From Terrirubrum flagellatum (lineage in GTDB: Bacteria > Pseudomonadota > Alphaproteobacteria > Rhizobiales > Beijerinckiaceae): a stretch of DNA of 64,000 bases. A program made the position numbers and the translations under genes. The notes under the pieces were generated by a model. The model did not search any database. It saw nothing but the letters and a program-made list of their open reading frames with translations, and was not told the DNA's origin. The stretch covers positions 2,170,001-2,234,000 of the forward strand of contig NZ_CP091851.1 of the NCBI RefSeq assembly GCF_022059845.1. The letters run 5' to 3'. This document shows, in pieces, positions 22,255 to 31,257 of this stretch (position 1 is its first letter; the number at the start of each line of letters is the position of its first letter).

Positions 22255-24075
22255 ATGGTCGAAGTCTTCTCCAACGGCCCCTTCACGACGCGACCTGAAA
22301 TCAGGGGCACATTCGGCTGCGCCACGGCGACGCACTGGCTCGCCGCTGCAACCGCAATGCGCATTCTCGAAGCCGGCGGCAACGCGTTCGACGCGGCGGT
22401 CGCGGCAGGCTTTGCGCTGCAGGTGGTCGAGCCGCATTTGAACGGCCCCGCCGGCGAAGTTCCCATCCTCTATTGGGACGCGCGCGAGCGAAAAGCCGGC
22501 GCGGTCAGCGGCCAGGGCGTGTCGCCGGCTGCGGCGACGATCGCGCGGTATCGCGCGCTCGGCCTCGACATGGTTCCCGGCACGGGATTTCTCGCCGCAA
22601 CCGTTCCCGGCGCGTTCGGCGCCTGGCTGATGCTGTTGCGCGATCGCGGGCTGCTGCGTCTGAAGGATGTGCTCACGCCAGCGATCGAACTCGCCGGCGG
22701 CGGCTTTCCCATGACGCTGCGCGTCTCGCGCACGATCGCGTCGATGAAACCGTTCTTCGATGCGGAGTGGCCGACTTCATCAGCGACCTATCTCCCGAAT
22801 GGCGAAGCGCCCACTGCGCACAAGCTGTTCAGAAATCCGACATTGGCGCGCACCTATCGCCGCATCGTCGATGAAAGCGCCGGCGGCGACCGCGCTGTCG
22901 AGATCGAGCGCGCGCACAAGCTTTTCTATGGGGGCTTCGTCGCAGAAGCGGCAGAGCGTTTCGCGCGCACGCCGGTGATGGATTCTTCCGGCGAGAAGCA
23001 TGCGGGCTTGATGACGGCCGAGGATTTCGCCTCGTGGAAGCCCGCTTACGAAGCGCCGCTGTCGCGCGACTATCACGGCGTCACAGCGCTGAAGTGCGGG
23101 GCGTGGACGCAAGGTCCCGCCTTCCTGCAATGGCTTGGCCTCCTCGAAGGTTTCGACATCGCGAGCCTCGATCCGCTCGGCGCGGAGTTCGCGCATCTCG
23201 TGGTCGAGACCGGCAAGCTCGCGCTCGCCGACCGCGACGCATGGCTCGGCGACGATGACGCGCCGGTCGCCGACCTCATGGATGACGGCTATCTCGCGGC
23301 GCGACGCGCGCTGGTGACGGAGAAAGCCTCGGCGGAGTTCAGGCCGGGATCGGCGGGCGGACGAACGCCGCACGACATGCGGCTCGTCATCGCGGGCTTG
23401 GGCCCGCAGGCGTCAGGCGTCGGCGAACCCACTTTCGCCAGCCGGCAGGACCCCGAATTGCGCAAGCATGTGGAGCGCGTCGAAGGCGACACCTGCCACA
23501 TCTCCGTCGTCGACCGTTTCGGCAACATGGTCTCGGCGACGCCATCGGGCGGCTGGCTGCAATCAAGCCCCGTCATTCCCGAACTCGGCTTCTGCCTCGG
23601 CACGCGCGGCCAGATGTTCTGGCTCGATCCCGGCCTTCCCTCCTCGCTCGCGCCGCGCAAGCGCCCGCGCACGACGCTGACGCCGACGATGGTGCTGCGC
23701 GACGGCGCGCCTTGGCTCGGCTTCGGCACGCCGGGCGGCGACCAGCAGGAGCAATGGCAGATCGCTTTCCTCTTGCGCGTCATCCATCACGGCTACGGGC
23801 TGCAGCAGGCGATCGACGCGCCGACCTTCCAGACCGGACATCACATCGGCTCCTTCTGGCCGCGCGAATTCAAGCCGCAGTCGCTGACCATCGAGAAGCG
23901 CGTCGGCGCAGGCGTGATCGCCGATCTGGCGAAGCGCGGCCACAAGGTCGAAGCGGTCGACGACTGGGCGCTCGGCCGCCTCTGCGCTGTCGGCATCGAG
24001 CGCGACTATGGCGAGCAAGTGCTGCGCTGCGCCGCCAATCCGCGCAACTCGCAGGATTACGCGATCGGGCGCTGA
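22255..24075 (+). CDS. Gamma-glutamyltransferase family (Ntn hydrolase) protein
   Basis: A 606-residue GGT-like proenzyme. The N-terminal part has FGCATATHWLAAATAMRILEAGGNAFDAAVA, the family entry motif. The nucleophile is Thr413, in GDTCHISVVDRFGNMVSATPS, where autocleavage would create the small subunit. The oxyanion and glycine-rich end is GFGTPGGDQQEQWQ. No signal peptide is seen, unlike classical periplasmic GGT, so this may be a cytoplasmic acylase-like member such as an amidohydrolase or cephalosporin-acylase relative. ATG 22255 is chosen; the frame is open upstream into the phosphatase gene. Confidence 0.91.
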   Translation: MVEVFSNGPFTTRPEIRGTFGCATATHWLAAATAMRILEAGGNAFDAAVAAGFALQVVEPHLNGPAGEVPILYWDARERKAGAVSGQGVSPAAATIARYRALGLDMVPGTGFLAATVPGAFGAWLMLLRDRGLLRLKDVLTPAIELAGGGFPMTLRVSRTIASMKPFFDAEWPTSSATYLPNGEAPTAHKLFRNPTLARTYRRIVDESAGGDRAVEIERAHKLFYGGFVAEAAERFARTPVMDSSGEKHAGLMTAEDFASWKPAYEAPLSRDYHGVTALKCGAWTQGPAFLQWLGLLEGFDIASLDPLGAEFAHLVVETGKLALADRDAWLGDDDAPVADLMDDGYLAARRALVTEKASAEFRPGSAGGRTPHDMRLVIAGLGPQASGVGEPTFASRQDPELRKHVERVEGDTCHISVVDRFGNMVSATPSGGWLQSSPVIPELGFCLGTRGQMFWLDPGLPSSLAPRKRPRTTLTPTMVLRDGAPWLGFGTPGGDQQEQWQIAFLLRVIHHGYGLQQAIDAPTFQTGHHIGSFWPREFKPQSLTIEKRVGAGVIADLAKRGHKVEAVDDWALGRLCAVGIERDYGEQVLRCAANPRNSQDYAIGR

Positions 24076-24107
24076 AGCGTGATGAAAACAGCTTTGAATT
24101 TTTCCGC

Positions 24108-24208
24108 CGTCATTCCGGGGCGCGCCGAAGGCGCGAGCCCGGAACCCAAGCAATCATGCAGCGGCGCAATGGGTCCCGGGCCCGCGCTGCGCGCGTCCCG
24201 GGATGACG
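24108..24208. repeat. Palindromic intergenic repeat, GTCATTCCGGG family, copy 2
   Basis: Same design as 10279-10404: GTCATTCCGGGGCGCGCCGAAG at one end and GCGTCCCGGGATGAC at the other, with GAGCCCGGAACCCA and GGGTCCCGGGCCCGCGC in shared positions and a variable centre. Confidence 0.85.
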
Positions 24209-24300
24209 GTGGAATGATTCGAGCAAAATCATCACGCGCTGGAGCGCCCAATCGCGGAGTCAGATCAGAGTCTTATCGGCCCCATTTGACAGGTTGAATC

Positions 24301-25077
24301 ATGGCTTCGACACATGCGGCGACATTGCTCGCAGCGGACGCGCTTCTCGCCGCGCGGCGCGACAACATTCTGCTTGAGGTCCTTCCCGGCGCATCCGAAC
24401 TCGCAACGGACGATGACGCCTACGCTGTGCAGGAAACGGTGCGGCAGGGGCTGGGACAGACGATCGCGGCGTGGAAGGTGAGCGTCATCGAAGGTCGGCC
24501 GCCGGGCTATGCGCCCATCCTCAGCGGCGCGATGGTCGCAAATGGCGGAACCTGGCGCCTCGACGCCGGCCGCAAGCTGCTCGGGATCGAAGCCGAGATC
24601 GCCTTCATTCCCGCGCGCGACATTGTCGGCCGCGCCGACGGCAAGCCGCTCAGCGAAGATGAAGTCGCGGACCATCTCGCCGGCGCGGTCGTCGTGATCG
24701 AGGTGTGTGAAAGCCGCTTCCGCGATTCCAGCGCGCAGCCGCGTCTCGCCGCCATCGCGGACTTCATGGCGAACGGCGCCTTCGTCCATGGCGGCCCGGC
24801 CGTCGACTGGCGCAAGCTCGATCTCGCGACCATTCCGGTGAAGCTCACGATCGGCGGCCGCGCAGTCGCGGACAAGAAGGGCGGCAATCCGGCCGTGCAT
24901 CCGCTCACCGCGACGACATGGCTCGCCAATGCGCTGATCGCGCGGGGAACGCTTGTGAAGGCCGGACAGATCGTCACGACGGGCAGCTACACCGGCCTGT
25001 CGCCAGTCGCTGCGGGCGATCGTGCGGTCGCGGCGTTCGAGGGGGTGGGAGAGTGTGAGATTTCGTTTGGGGCGTGA
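24301..25077 (+). CDS. 2-keto-4-pentenoate hydratase-like protein (FAH superfamily)
   Basis: A 258-residue member of the MhpD/2-oxopent-4-enoate hydratase group. It has AWKVSVIEGRPPGYAPILSG, the metal-binding Glu pair in LGIEAEIAFI, VVVIEVCESRF, and the C-terminal TGSYTGLSPVAAGDRAVAAF, which is typical. The enzymes add water to a 2-hydroxydienoate in aromatic meta-cleavage pathways, or decarboxylate 4-oxalocrotonate. No other meta-pathway gene adjoins it, so the substrate is open. It is flanked on both sides by repeat elements and looks monocistronic. Confidence 0.87.
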   Translation: MASTHAATLLAADALLAARRDNILLEVLPGASELATDDDAYAVQETVRQGLGQTIAAWKVSVIEGRPPGYAPILSGAMVANGGTWRLDAGRKLLGIEAEIAFIPARDIVGRADGKPLSEDEVADHLAGAVVVIEVCESRFRDSSAQPRLAAIADFMANGAFVHGGPAVDWRKLDLATIPVKLTIGGRAVADKKGGNPAVHPLTATTWLANALIARGTLVKAGQIVTTGSYTGLSPVAAGDRAVAAFEGVGECEISFGA

Positions 25078-25427
25078 GGTTCGATCTCAATTTCACTTCA
25101 AGGAGCGCTCGCTTCGCTCGCGAGTCTTGCGCTGGACCCCGGTCTTCATTCCGTTCGGCTCCCGCCTTCGCGAAGCAAAAGCTTCGCTTCGGCGTGGCAG
25201 GTCGCCTCACTTCATGAAACCGGGGACGGAGACAGCTTCAATAGCGACGAATGAAGCTCTCTCCGTCCCCGGAACGGTGAAGCGAAACGAAGTGGAGCGG
25301 AACCGTGTCCGGGGCCCAGCGAAAGATTCCGCGCCGAAGGCGCTCCCCTTTCAGCCGCAAACAAGACGTGGATGGCCGGAACGAGTCCGGCCATGACGCG
25401 GCGAGCTGGTTTCAGCGAAACAAAAAC
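25078..25427. repeat. Complex palindromic intergenic region
   Basis: No gene was found in these 350 bases. A 13-bp perfect inverted repeat CCGGGGACGGAGA (25220-25232)/TCTCCGTCCCCGG (25260-25272) has a nested AGCTTCA/TGAAGCT. Imperfect outer arms CGCTGGACCCCGG and CCGGGGCCCAGCG lie near 25129 and 25308. A final hairpin ATGGCCGGA/TCCGGCCAT (25372-25394) shares its flanks with the element at 12105-12232. It looks like a mosaic of several repeat families. Confidence 0.75.
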
Positions 25428-26369
25428 TCACGGCAGCCTCGCCAACCGCTCCGCCAGCAAATCATAAAATCCATCCGCATCGACCTCGCGCATGAACATC
25501 ACATTCGCCGGCCGATCGGTGACGCGCCACCAGTCCGCGACCGTCATGCCCGCGGTAAGTTTGCCTTCCATTTCAACTGAAACATTGATCCTGCGACCCC
25601 TGAACAAGTCCGGCCGCAAGAGATAAGCGGTGACGCAGGGGTCGTGCAGCGGCGCGCCGTCCCATTGATATTTGTTGCGGTCGAAGCGTTCGGAAAATGA
25701 CAGCATCTCCGCGACCGCAGCGCCCACGCGATTGCCGAGCGCGTGGAAGCGGGCAATGCGCGCCGCCGTCGACAGGCACTGATGCGTCACGTCGAGCGGC
25801 ATCATGGTGATGGGAACGCCGCTGTTGAGCACGATGTCGGCGGCCTCGGGGTCGATGAAGATGTTGAACTCCGCCGCCGGCGTGATGTTGCCAACCTCGA
25901 AATAAGCGCCGCCCATCCAGACGATCTCGGCGATGCGGCCGGCGATATCGGGCGCCTTGCGCATCGCCAGCGCGAGATTGGTCGCGGCGCCGAGAAGACA
26001 GAGCGTGATCTCGCCTGACGGCGCGGCGCGCAGCGCATCGATGAGATAATCGACGCCATGTTGTTTCTGCAGCTGAATTTTCGGCTCGGGCAAGTCAGGG
26101 CCATTGAGCCCCGTCTTGCCATGGACATGCTCGGCTGTGCGCAACGCGCGAACGATGGGCCGATCGCATCCGGCATAAACGGGAACGTCCGACCGCCCCG
26201 CCAGCTCAACGATCTTGCGCGCGTTCAGCGCCGTAAACGACAGCGGCACATTGCCGGCGACGGCGACGATCGCTCGCACGTCAAGCTCTTCAGGCGACGC
26301 CAGCGCCAGCAGAATGGCGACGGCGTCGTCCTGACCGGGATCGGTGTCGATGATGATCTTGCGCGGCAT
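25428..26369 (-). CDS. Inosine-uridine preferring nucleoside hydrolase family protein
   Basis: A 313-residue nucleoside hydrolase. The N-terminal IIIDTDPGQDDAVAILLAL supplies the calcium-binding aspartates of the family. WMGGAYFEVGNITPAAEFNIFIDPEAA binds ribose, and the C-terminal HDPCVTAYLL holds the last calcium aspartate. It cleaves the N-glycosidic bond of ribonucleosides for base salvage; specificity cannot be read. It lies 6 bp downstream of a proline-iminopeptidase-like gene on the same strand, so the two form a small operon. Confidence 0.93.
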   Translation of the reverse strand: MPRKIIIDTDPGQDDAVAILLALASPEELDVRAIVAVAGNVPLSFTALNARKIVELAGRSDVPVYAGCDRPIVRALRTAEHVHGKTGLNGPDLPEPKIQLQKQHGVDYLIDALRAAPSGEITLCLLGAATNLALAMRKAPDIAGRIAEIVWMGGAYFEVGNITPAAEFNIFIDPEAADIVLNSGVPITMMPLDVTHQCLSTAARIARFHALGNRVGAAVAEMLSFSERFDRNKYQWDGAPLHDPCVTAYLLRPDLFRGRRINVSVEMEGKLTAGMTVADWWRVTDRPANVMFMREVDADGFYDLLAERLARLP

Positions 26370-26375
26370 TATCTG

Positions 26376-27260
26376 TTATTTCGCGCCCGCATGCTTGTGC
26401 TGATAGACGATAAAGCCGGCGATGGCGTCGATCAGCTTCTGCGGTTCGTCGACGCGCACGGAATGGCTGCTCTCCTCGAAGATGCGAAGATCGGAGCCGG
26501 GGATCAGTTGATGAATCTCCTCGGAGAATTCAGGCGCGCAGATCCAGTCGTGGCGTCCGCCGATGATGAGCGTCGGCGCCGTGATGTTCTTGAGCTCGGG
26601 CCTGATATCGTAGCTCCACATGAATCCGCCCGGCGCAAAGGCGCGATTGAGCGCTTCCGGATTCAGGATGCCGCGCTCGCGCCCGGCCCTTGCTTCGGCC
26701 GCATTATATTTCACGGAATAGAGCGGCCCCATCACATCGTAATAGTGGCGCAATCTCTCGATGGTGTTGAGTTCCCCGGCCCATAGCTGATCGCACACCG
26801 CCTTCTGCTCCGGCGTGCCGCGCTCCGCCACGATCTGGCGCGCGCGCGAGATGAAGCCGCCATGCGCGGCGGTCACGCAGAGCACGAGATGCGACACCGA
26901 TTTTGGATAGCGCGCGGCATGCGCCATCGCGACCATGCCGCCATAGCTCGTGCCGATGCTGACGATCGGCCCAAGGCCGAGATGCAGGCGCAGCGCCTCC
27001 ATGTCCTCGACATTTTCGTCGAGATGATATTTCGCGACATCGCCGCGCGCTGAGCGACCCTGCCCGCGATGATCGAAATAGACGAGCTGCATGCGGTCGC
27101 TCAGCATATTGAACCGCGTCTTGAGATCGGAGTGATCGCCGCCCGGCCCGCCATGGATGATGAAGGCCGGCGGCTTCTCGCGCATGCGCGGGCCGTCCGC
27201 GACGAGGCCAGCGCCTTCGATGTCGAAATAGATTTCGGTGTCGCGGACCTTGGCGCGCAT
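26376..27260 (-). CDS. Alpha/beta hydrolase, proline iminopeptidase-like
   Basis: A 294-residue serine hydrolase of the S33 type. It has the oxyanion motif HGGPGGDHSD, DHRGQGRSARGD, the nucleophile elbow GTSYGGMVAMAH, an acid in GGRHDWICAP and the catalytic histidine in EESSHSVRVDEP. The pattern fits prolyl iminopeptidases and related amidases. A strong GGAGGAG site precedes ATG 27260. It is the first gene of a pair with the nucleoside hydrolase. Peptidase activity is a family-level guess. Confidence 0.88.
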   Translation of the reverse strand: MRAKVRDTEIYFDIEGAGLVADGPRMREKPPAFIIHGGPGGDHSDLKTRFNMLSDRMQLVYFDHRGQGRSARGDVAKYHLDENVEDMEALRLHLGLGPIVSIGTSYGGMVAMAHAARYPKSVSHLVLCVTAAHGGFISRARQIVAERGTPEQKAVCDQLWAGELNTIERLRHYYDVMGPLYSVKYNAAEARAGRERGILNPEALNRAFAPGGFMWSYDIRPELKNITAPTLIIGGRHDWICAPEFSEEIHQLIPGSDLRIFEESSHSVRVDEPQKLIDAIAGFIVYQHKHAGAK

Positions 27261-27381
27261 CGAGCTTTCTCCTCCCGGGGAGCGCCTTGCCTAGCGGCAT
27301 CGGACGGGCCGCGCCAGCCGGGCGAGATCAGCCGAGACTTGCGCCCCGCGCCGCGCTATAGGGCCGCCCTCCCCGCTCCTG

Positions 27382-29196
27382 ATGGCAATGGCTCCTCCGC
27401 TTCTCCAGCTTCGCGACATCGCGCTCACATTCGGCGGAACGCCGCTTCTCACCTCAGCCGACCTTTCGGTGTCGGCGGGCGAGCGCGTCTGCCTGATCGG
27501 CCGCAACGGCTCGGGGAAATCGACGCTGCTCAAGATCGCAGCCGGGCTGATCGAGCCGGACAAGGGCTCGGTCTTCACGCAACCCGGCGCGAGCATCCGC
27601 TATCTCCCGCAGGAGCCCGACCTCTCGGATTTCCAGACCACCTTCGCCTATGTCGAGGCCGGCCTCGGACCGACGGACGACGCCCATCGCGCACGCTATC
27701 TGCTGGAGCAATTGGGCCTGAGAGGCGACGAGGAGCCGGCCCATCTCTCCGGCGGCGAAACCCGCCGCGCCGCGCTCGCCCGCGCATTGGCCCCGGAACC
27801 CGACATTCTCCTGCTCGACGAGCCGACCAATCATCTCGACCTGCCGACCATCGAATGGCTGGAGGGCGAGCTGATGCAGAGCAGATCGGCCTCGGTGCTC
27901 ATCAGCCATGACAGGCGCTTCCTCGAAAATCTCACGCGCACAACCGTCTGGCTCGATCGCGGCCGCACCAGGCGTCTCGATCTCGGCTTCGGCGCCTTCG
28001 AGACCTGGCGCGATCAGGCGCTCGCCGAAGAAGAGCGCGACCAGCACAAGCTCGATCGCAAGATCGTCGCGGAAGAGCATTGGATTCGCTATGGAGTCAC
28101 AGCGCGTCGCACGCGCAACGAGCGCCGCGTCGCCGAATTGCAGGCGCTGCGCCAGCAGCGGCGCGCCTACAAATCCGTGCAGGGCAAGGCCGTCATCAGC
28201 GTCTCCGAGGCCGAGAAGTCAGGCTCGCTTGTCATCGAAGCCGAGACAATCGCGAAGACCTTCGGCGAGCGTCCCGTGGTGCGCGATTTCTCGACGCGCA
28301 TCATGCGCAGGGATCGCATCGGCGTCGTCGGGCCGAATGGCGGCGGCAAGACCACACTGGTGAAGCTGCTCACCGGCGTGCTCGCGCCCGACTCCGGCGA
28401 CGTCAGGATCGGCGCGAATGTGCAGATGGCGGCGCTCGAACAGGATCGCGACAGCCTCGATCCCAATTCGACGCTCGTCGATGCGCTGACCCAGGGGCGC
28501 GGCGAACAAGCCATGGTCGCGGGCCGGCATGTCGCGACCTACATGAAGGAGTTCCTGTTCCAGCCGGAGCAGGCGCGCACGCCTTTGCGCAATCTCTCCG
28601 GCGGCGAACGCGCGCGATTGATGCTGGCGCGCGCCCTGGCGCAGCCGTCCAACCTGCTGGTGCTGGACGAACCAACCAACGATCTCGATCTCGAAACGCT
28701 CGACGTGCTCGAAGAGCTGCTGGCGGACTACGCCGGCACGATCGTGCTCATCAGCCATGATCGCGACTTTCTCGACCGCATCGTCAACGCCGTCTTCGCG
28801 CCTGAAGGCAATGGCCGCTGGCTCGAATATGCCGGCGGCTATAACGACATGCTCGCCCAGCGCGGCGGCGATTTCGCGCTGCGCGGTGTAAAGCCCGCGA
28901 AGACGGAAAAATCGGCCGCCGCAGCCGCTCCGCCGCGTCCGGCGAAGGAGGCGAAGCGGCGTCTCAGCTTCCATGAGAAGCATGCGCTCGAAACGCTGCC
29001 GGCGGAGATGAAGAAGCTGCAGACGAACATCGCGTCGCTGCAGATAATCCTCGACGATCACACGCTCTATGCGCGCGACCGCGCGATGTTCGAGAAGGCG
29101 ACGGCCGCGTTGTCAAAGGCGCAGACCGATCTCGCCGCCGCCGAGGAGCGCTGGCTGGAGCTCGAAATCCTGCGCGAGGAAATCGACGCGCAGTAG
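27382..29196 (+). CDS. ABC-F family ATPase (Uup-like)
   Basis: A 604-residue soluble protein with two ABC domains and no membrane segments. Domain 1 has Walker A GRNGSGKST and signature LSGGETRRA with LLLDEPTNHLD. Domain 2 has GPNGGGKTT, LSGGERARL and VLDEPTNDLD. The linker between them holds the charged ARRTRNERRVAELQALR stretch. After about residue 515 an Ala/Pro/Lys spacer leads to a coiled coil (ALETLPAEMKKLQTNIASLQ and on), as in Uup, which has DNA or ribosome related roles. The ribosome-site-poor start ATG 27382 could instead be 27388. Monocistronic and divergent from the hydrolase pair. Confidence 0.93.
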   Translation: MAMAPPLLQLRDIALTFGGTPLLTSADLSVSAGERVCLIGRNGSGKSTLLKIAAGLIEPDKGSVFTQPGASIRYLPQEPDLSDFQTTFAYVEAGLGPTDDAHRARYLLEQLGLRGDEEPAHLSGGETRRAALARALAPEPDILLLDEPTNHLDLPTIEWLEGELMQSRSASVLISHDRRFLENLTRTTVWLDRGRTRRLDLGFGAFETWRDQALAEEERDQHKLDRKIVAEEHWIRYGVTARRTRNERRVAELQALRQQRRAYKSVQGKAVISVSEAEKSGSLVIEAETIAKTFGERPVVRDFSTRIMRRDRIGVVGPNGGGKTTLVKLLTGVLAPDSGDVRIGANVQMAALEQDRDSLDPNSTLVDALTQGRGEQAMVAGRHVATYMKEFLFQPEQARTPLRNLSGGERARLMLARALAQPSNLLVLDEPTNDLDLETLDVLEELLADYAGTIVLISHDRDFLDRIVNAVFAPEGNGRWLEYAGGYNDMLAQRGGDFALRGVKPAKTEKSAAAAAPPRPAKEAKRRLSFHEKHALETLPAEMKKLQTNIASLQIILDDHTLYARDRAMFEKATAALSKAQTDLAAAEERWLELEILREEIDAQ

Positions 29197-29370
29197 CGCT
29201 GCGCCGTTTCGCATGTTTCGCGAAAGCTGCATCGCGCCCGCCTGAAGAAACCCGGGGCGCGCAGGCGACACGCAATAGATCGCCTCACGACATCGCGCCG
29301 AAGAGGTCGGGGACTAGAAGGCCGCCATCGCAACGCGGCCAACGACGACCGCCCAGACAGGACGACAACG

Positions 29371-29607
29371 ATGTCGAACTTCGAGACCCCGGCCCCAAAC
29401 GCTCTGCCAGTCGGCGAGCTCGGCAACCAGATGGTGATGCTGCCCTACCGCCCCGCCGCCATGATCATCGCGTCCGAGCCCGCGCCGGTCGCGGTCGCCC
29501 AGCCGAAGCCGCGCCGCTTCCAGGCGCTGAGCATCTCGCTGATCGCTGCGGCGGCCTTGAGCTTCGGCGGCGCCAGCGCCCACGCCATGCGCTCGATCCT
29601 CGGCTGA
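29371..29607 (+). CDS. Small single-pass membrane or exported protein, hypothetical
   Basis: A 78-residue protein of unknown family. The first 48 residues are Pro/Ala-rich and polar (MSNFETPAPNALPVGELG). Residues 51-70 form a hydrophobic segment, ISLIAAAALSFGGASAHA, that could be a membrane anchor or an internal export signal with a cleavage-like end. It fills the gap between the ABC-F gene and the convergent MFS gene, ending 2 bp from it. Coding is supported by frame length and composition only. Confidence 0.55.
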   Translation: MSNFETPAPNALPVGELGNQMVMLPYRPAAMIIASEPAPVAVAQPKPRRFQALSISLIAAAALSFGGASAHAMRSILG

Positions 29608-29609
29608 AG

Positions 29610-31118
29610 CTACTCGCCGGCGATTTCAGGAGCCGGCGCGGAAGCCGATGACGCCCTTGAGCGCAAGGGCCGCTCCTCCATCAGCGACAGGCTGACGAAG
29701 GCCGCAGCCAGTCCGCACGCCGCCGCCACGAACACCCATCTGAACGTCGCGGCCATGTCGAGCCCGCTGCGGGCGAAGGCCGCCGACAAATTCTCCACGC
29801 TCGCGCCTGCCGCAGCTCCCGGCGGCAATCCGCCGAGCACGATCGCGCCGAAGCCGGCGACGATCAGCGCGCCGCCCAATTGCCGGAAGAAATTCATCGA
29901 GCCCGTCGCCGTGCCGAGCTGATGCGGCATGACCGCGTTCTGGATGCTCACTGTCGTGATCGGCAGCAATGCGCCCAGTCCGAGGCTCGTCAAGGCAAGC
30001 AAAACTTCGAGCGCCGCCAGCGGCAGATCGCGCGGCTTCGCCGCCAGCGCAAGTAGCGCCGCCATCGCCATGACAAGACCGCAGAGCGGCAGGCGCTTGT
30101 AATGTGTCACGCGCGCCATCACGCGGCCCGAAATCGTCGCGCCCGTCACCGTGCCGGCCATCAACGGAATGAGCGCAAGGCCCGTCGCGCTCGCCGACAG
30201 GCCATGGACCGCTTCGAGATAGATCGGCGTATAGATCGTCAGCCCGATGAACACGCCCATGCCGAAACAGGCCGCGATGACGCCGCGCGCCACAACGGGA
30301 TTGGCGAGCACGTCGGCGGGGATCAGCGGCTCTGGCGCGGTCCGCAAACGGATCACGAACAGAACCCACAGGGCGAGCGACGCGCCCGCGAGCCCGAGAA
30401 TCTCAGGCGACGTCCAGGGAAGCCTGACCCCGCCCCAGTTCAGCGCCAGCATCAAAGTCACCGTCGCGCACGCCATCAACGCGGCGCCGAGCACGTCGAG
30501 CCGATGCGGGCGCTCGTGGCGCGGCAGCTTCTTCAGGATGGCGTTCGTCATCGCGAGCGCTGCAAATCCCAGCGGCACATTGATCCAGAAGATAAAGGAC
30601 CAGTGCAGATGCTGCGAGATGAAGCCGCCAAGCACAGGACCTGAAATGCTCGACAAGGCGTAGACGCCAGCGATGTAGCCCTGATAGCGCGGGCGCTCTT
30701 TTGGCGAGACGATGTCGCCGATGATCGTCTGCGACAGCGACATCAGGCCGCCGCCGCCAAGCCCCTGCAGCGCGCGCGCCAGAATGAGCGTCAGCAAGGT
30801 CGGCGCGATGGCGCAGGCGACGGAGCCGGCGACGAAAACCGTGATGGCGACAAGCAGCGTGACGCGCCGGCCGACGATGTCAGCCACCTTGCCATAGAGC
30901 GGCGCGATCGCCGTGGCCGACAGGAGATAGGCGGTGACGACCCAGGGCAGATGTTCGAGATCGCCAAGCTCGCGCCCGATCGTCGGAAGCGCCGTCGCCA
31001 CGATGGTCTGGTCGAGCGCCGCCAGAAACATCGCCAGCATGACGCCAAACAGGATCGACCGGATTTCCGCATGGGAGAGATCCGGCGCCAACGAGCTCGC
31101 ATGCGACATGTCGTTCAT
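29610..31118 (-). CDS. MFS efflux transporter, DHA2 (EmrB/QacA) family
   Basis: A drug:proton antiporter of about 502 residues with 14 predicted membrane segments. Motif C-like and A-like elements are seen: LDQTIVATALPTIGRELGDL (motif D1 of the DHA2 group), GKVADIVGRRVTLL (motif A) and YALSSISGPVLGGFISQHLH (motif C). WSFIFWINVPLG is characteristic. Starts at 31130, 31118 and 31109 are all possible; 31118 is used and none has a strong ribosome site. It lacks an adjacent EmrA-type periplasmic partner, so it probably works alone in the inner membrane. Confidence 0.9.
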   Translation of the reverse strand: MNDMSHASSLAPDLSHAEIRSILFGVMLAMFLAALDQTIVATALPTIGRELGDLEHLPWVVTAYLLSATAIAPLYGKVADIVGRRVTLLVAITVFVAGSVACAIAPTLLTLILARALQGLGGGGLMSLSQTIIGDIVSPKERPRYQGYIAGVYALSSISGPVLGGFISQHLHWSFIFWINVPLGFAALAMTNAILKKLPRHERPHRLDVLGAALMACATVTLMLALNWGGVRLPWTSPEILGLAGASLALWVLFVIRLRTAPEPLIPADVLANPVVARGVIAACFGMGVFIGLTIYTPIYLEAVHGLSASATGLALIPLMAGTVTGATISGRVMARVTHYKRLPLCGLVMAMAALLALAAKPRDLPLAALEVLLALTSLGLGALLPITTVSIQNAVMPHQLGTATGSMNFFRQLGGALIVAGFGAIVLGGLPPGAAAGASVENLSAAFARSGLDMAATFRWVFVAAACGLAAAFVSLSLMEERPLRSRASSASAPAPEIAGE

Positions 31119-31257
31119 AGGCGCTCGCATCGGGGCTGGGTGAAGCGGCGATCCGATGAAACAGCGATCGCGCCCTCCCCGCATGGGCCGGGGCGTCGCC
31201 GTCCGTCAAGCCGCGCCGGAACGAGGTCTGGAATGAATTCGCCGCAAGCCGACAGGT

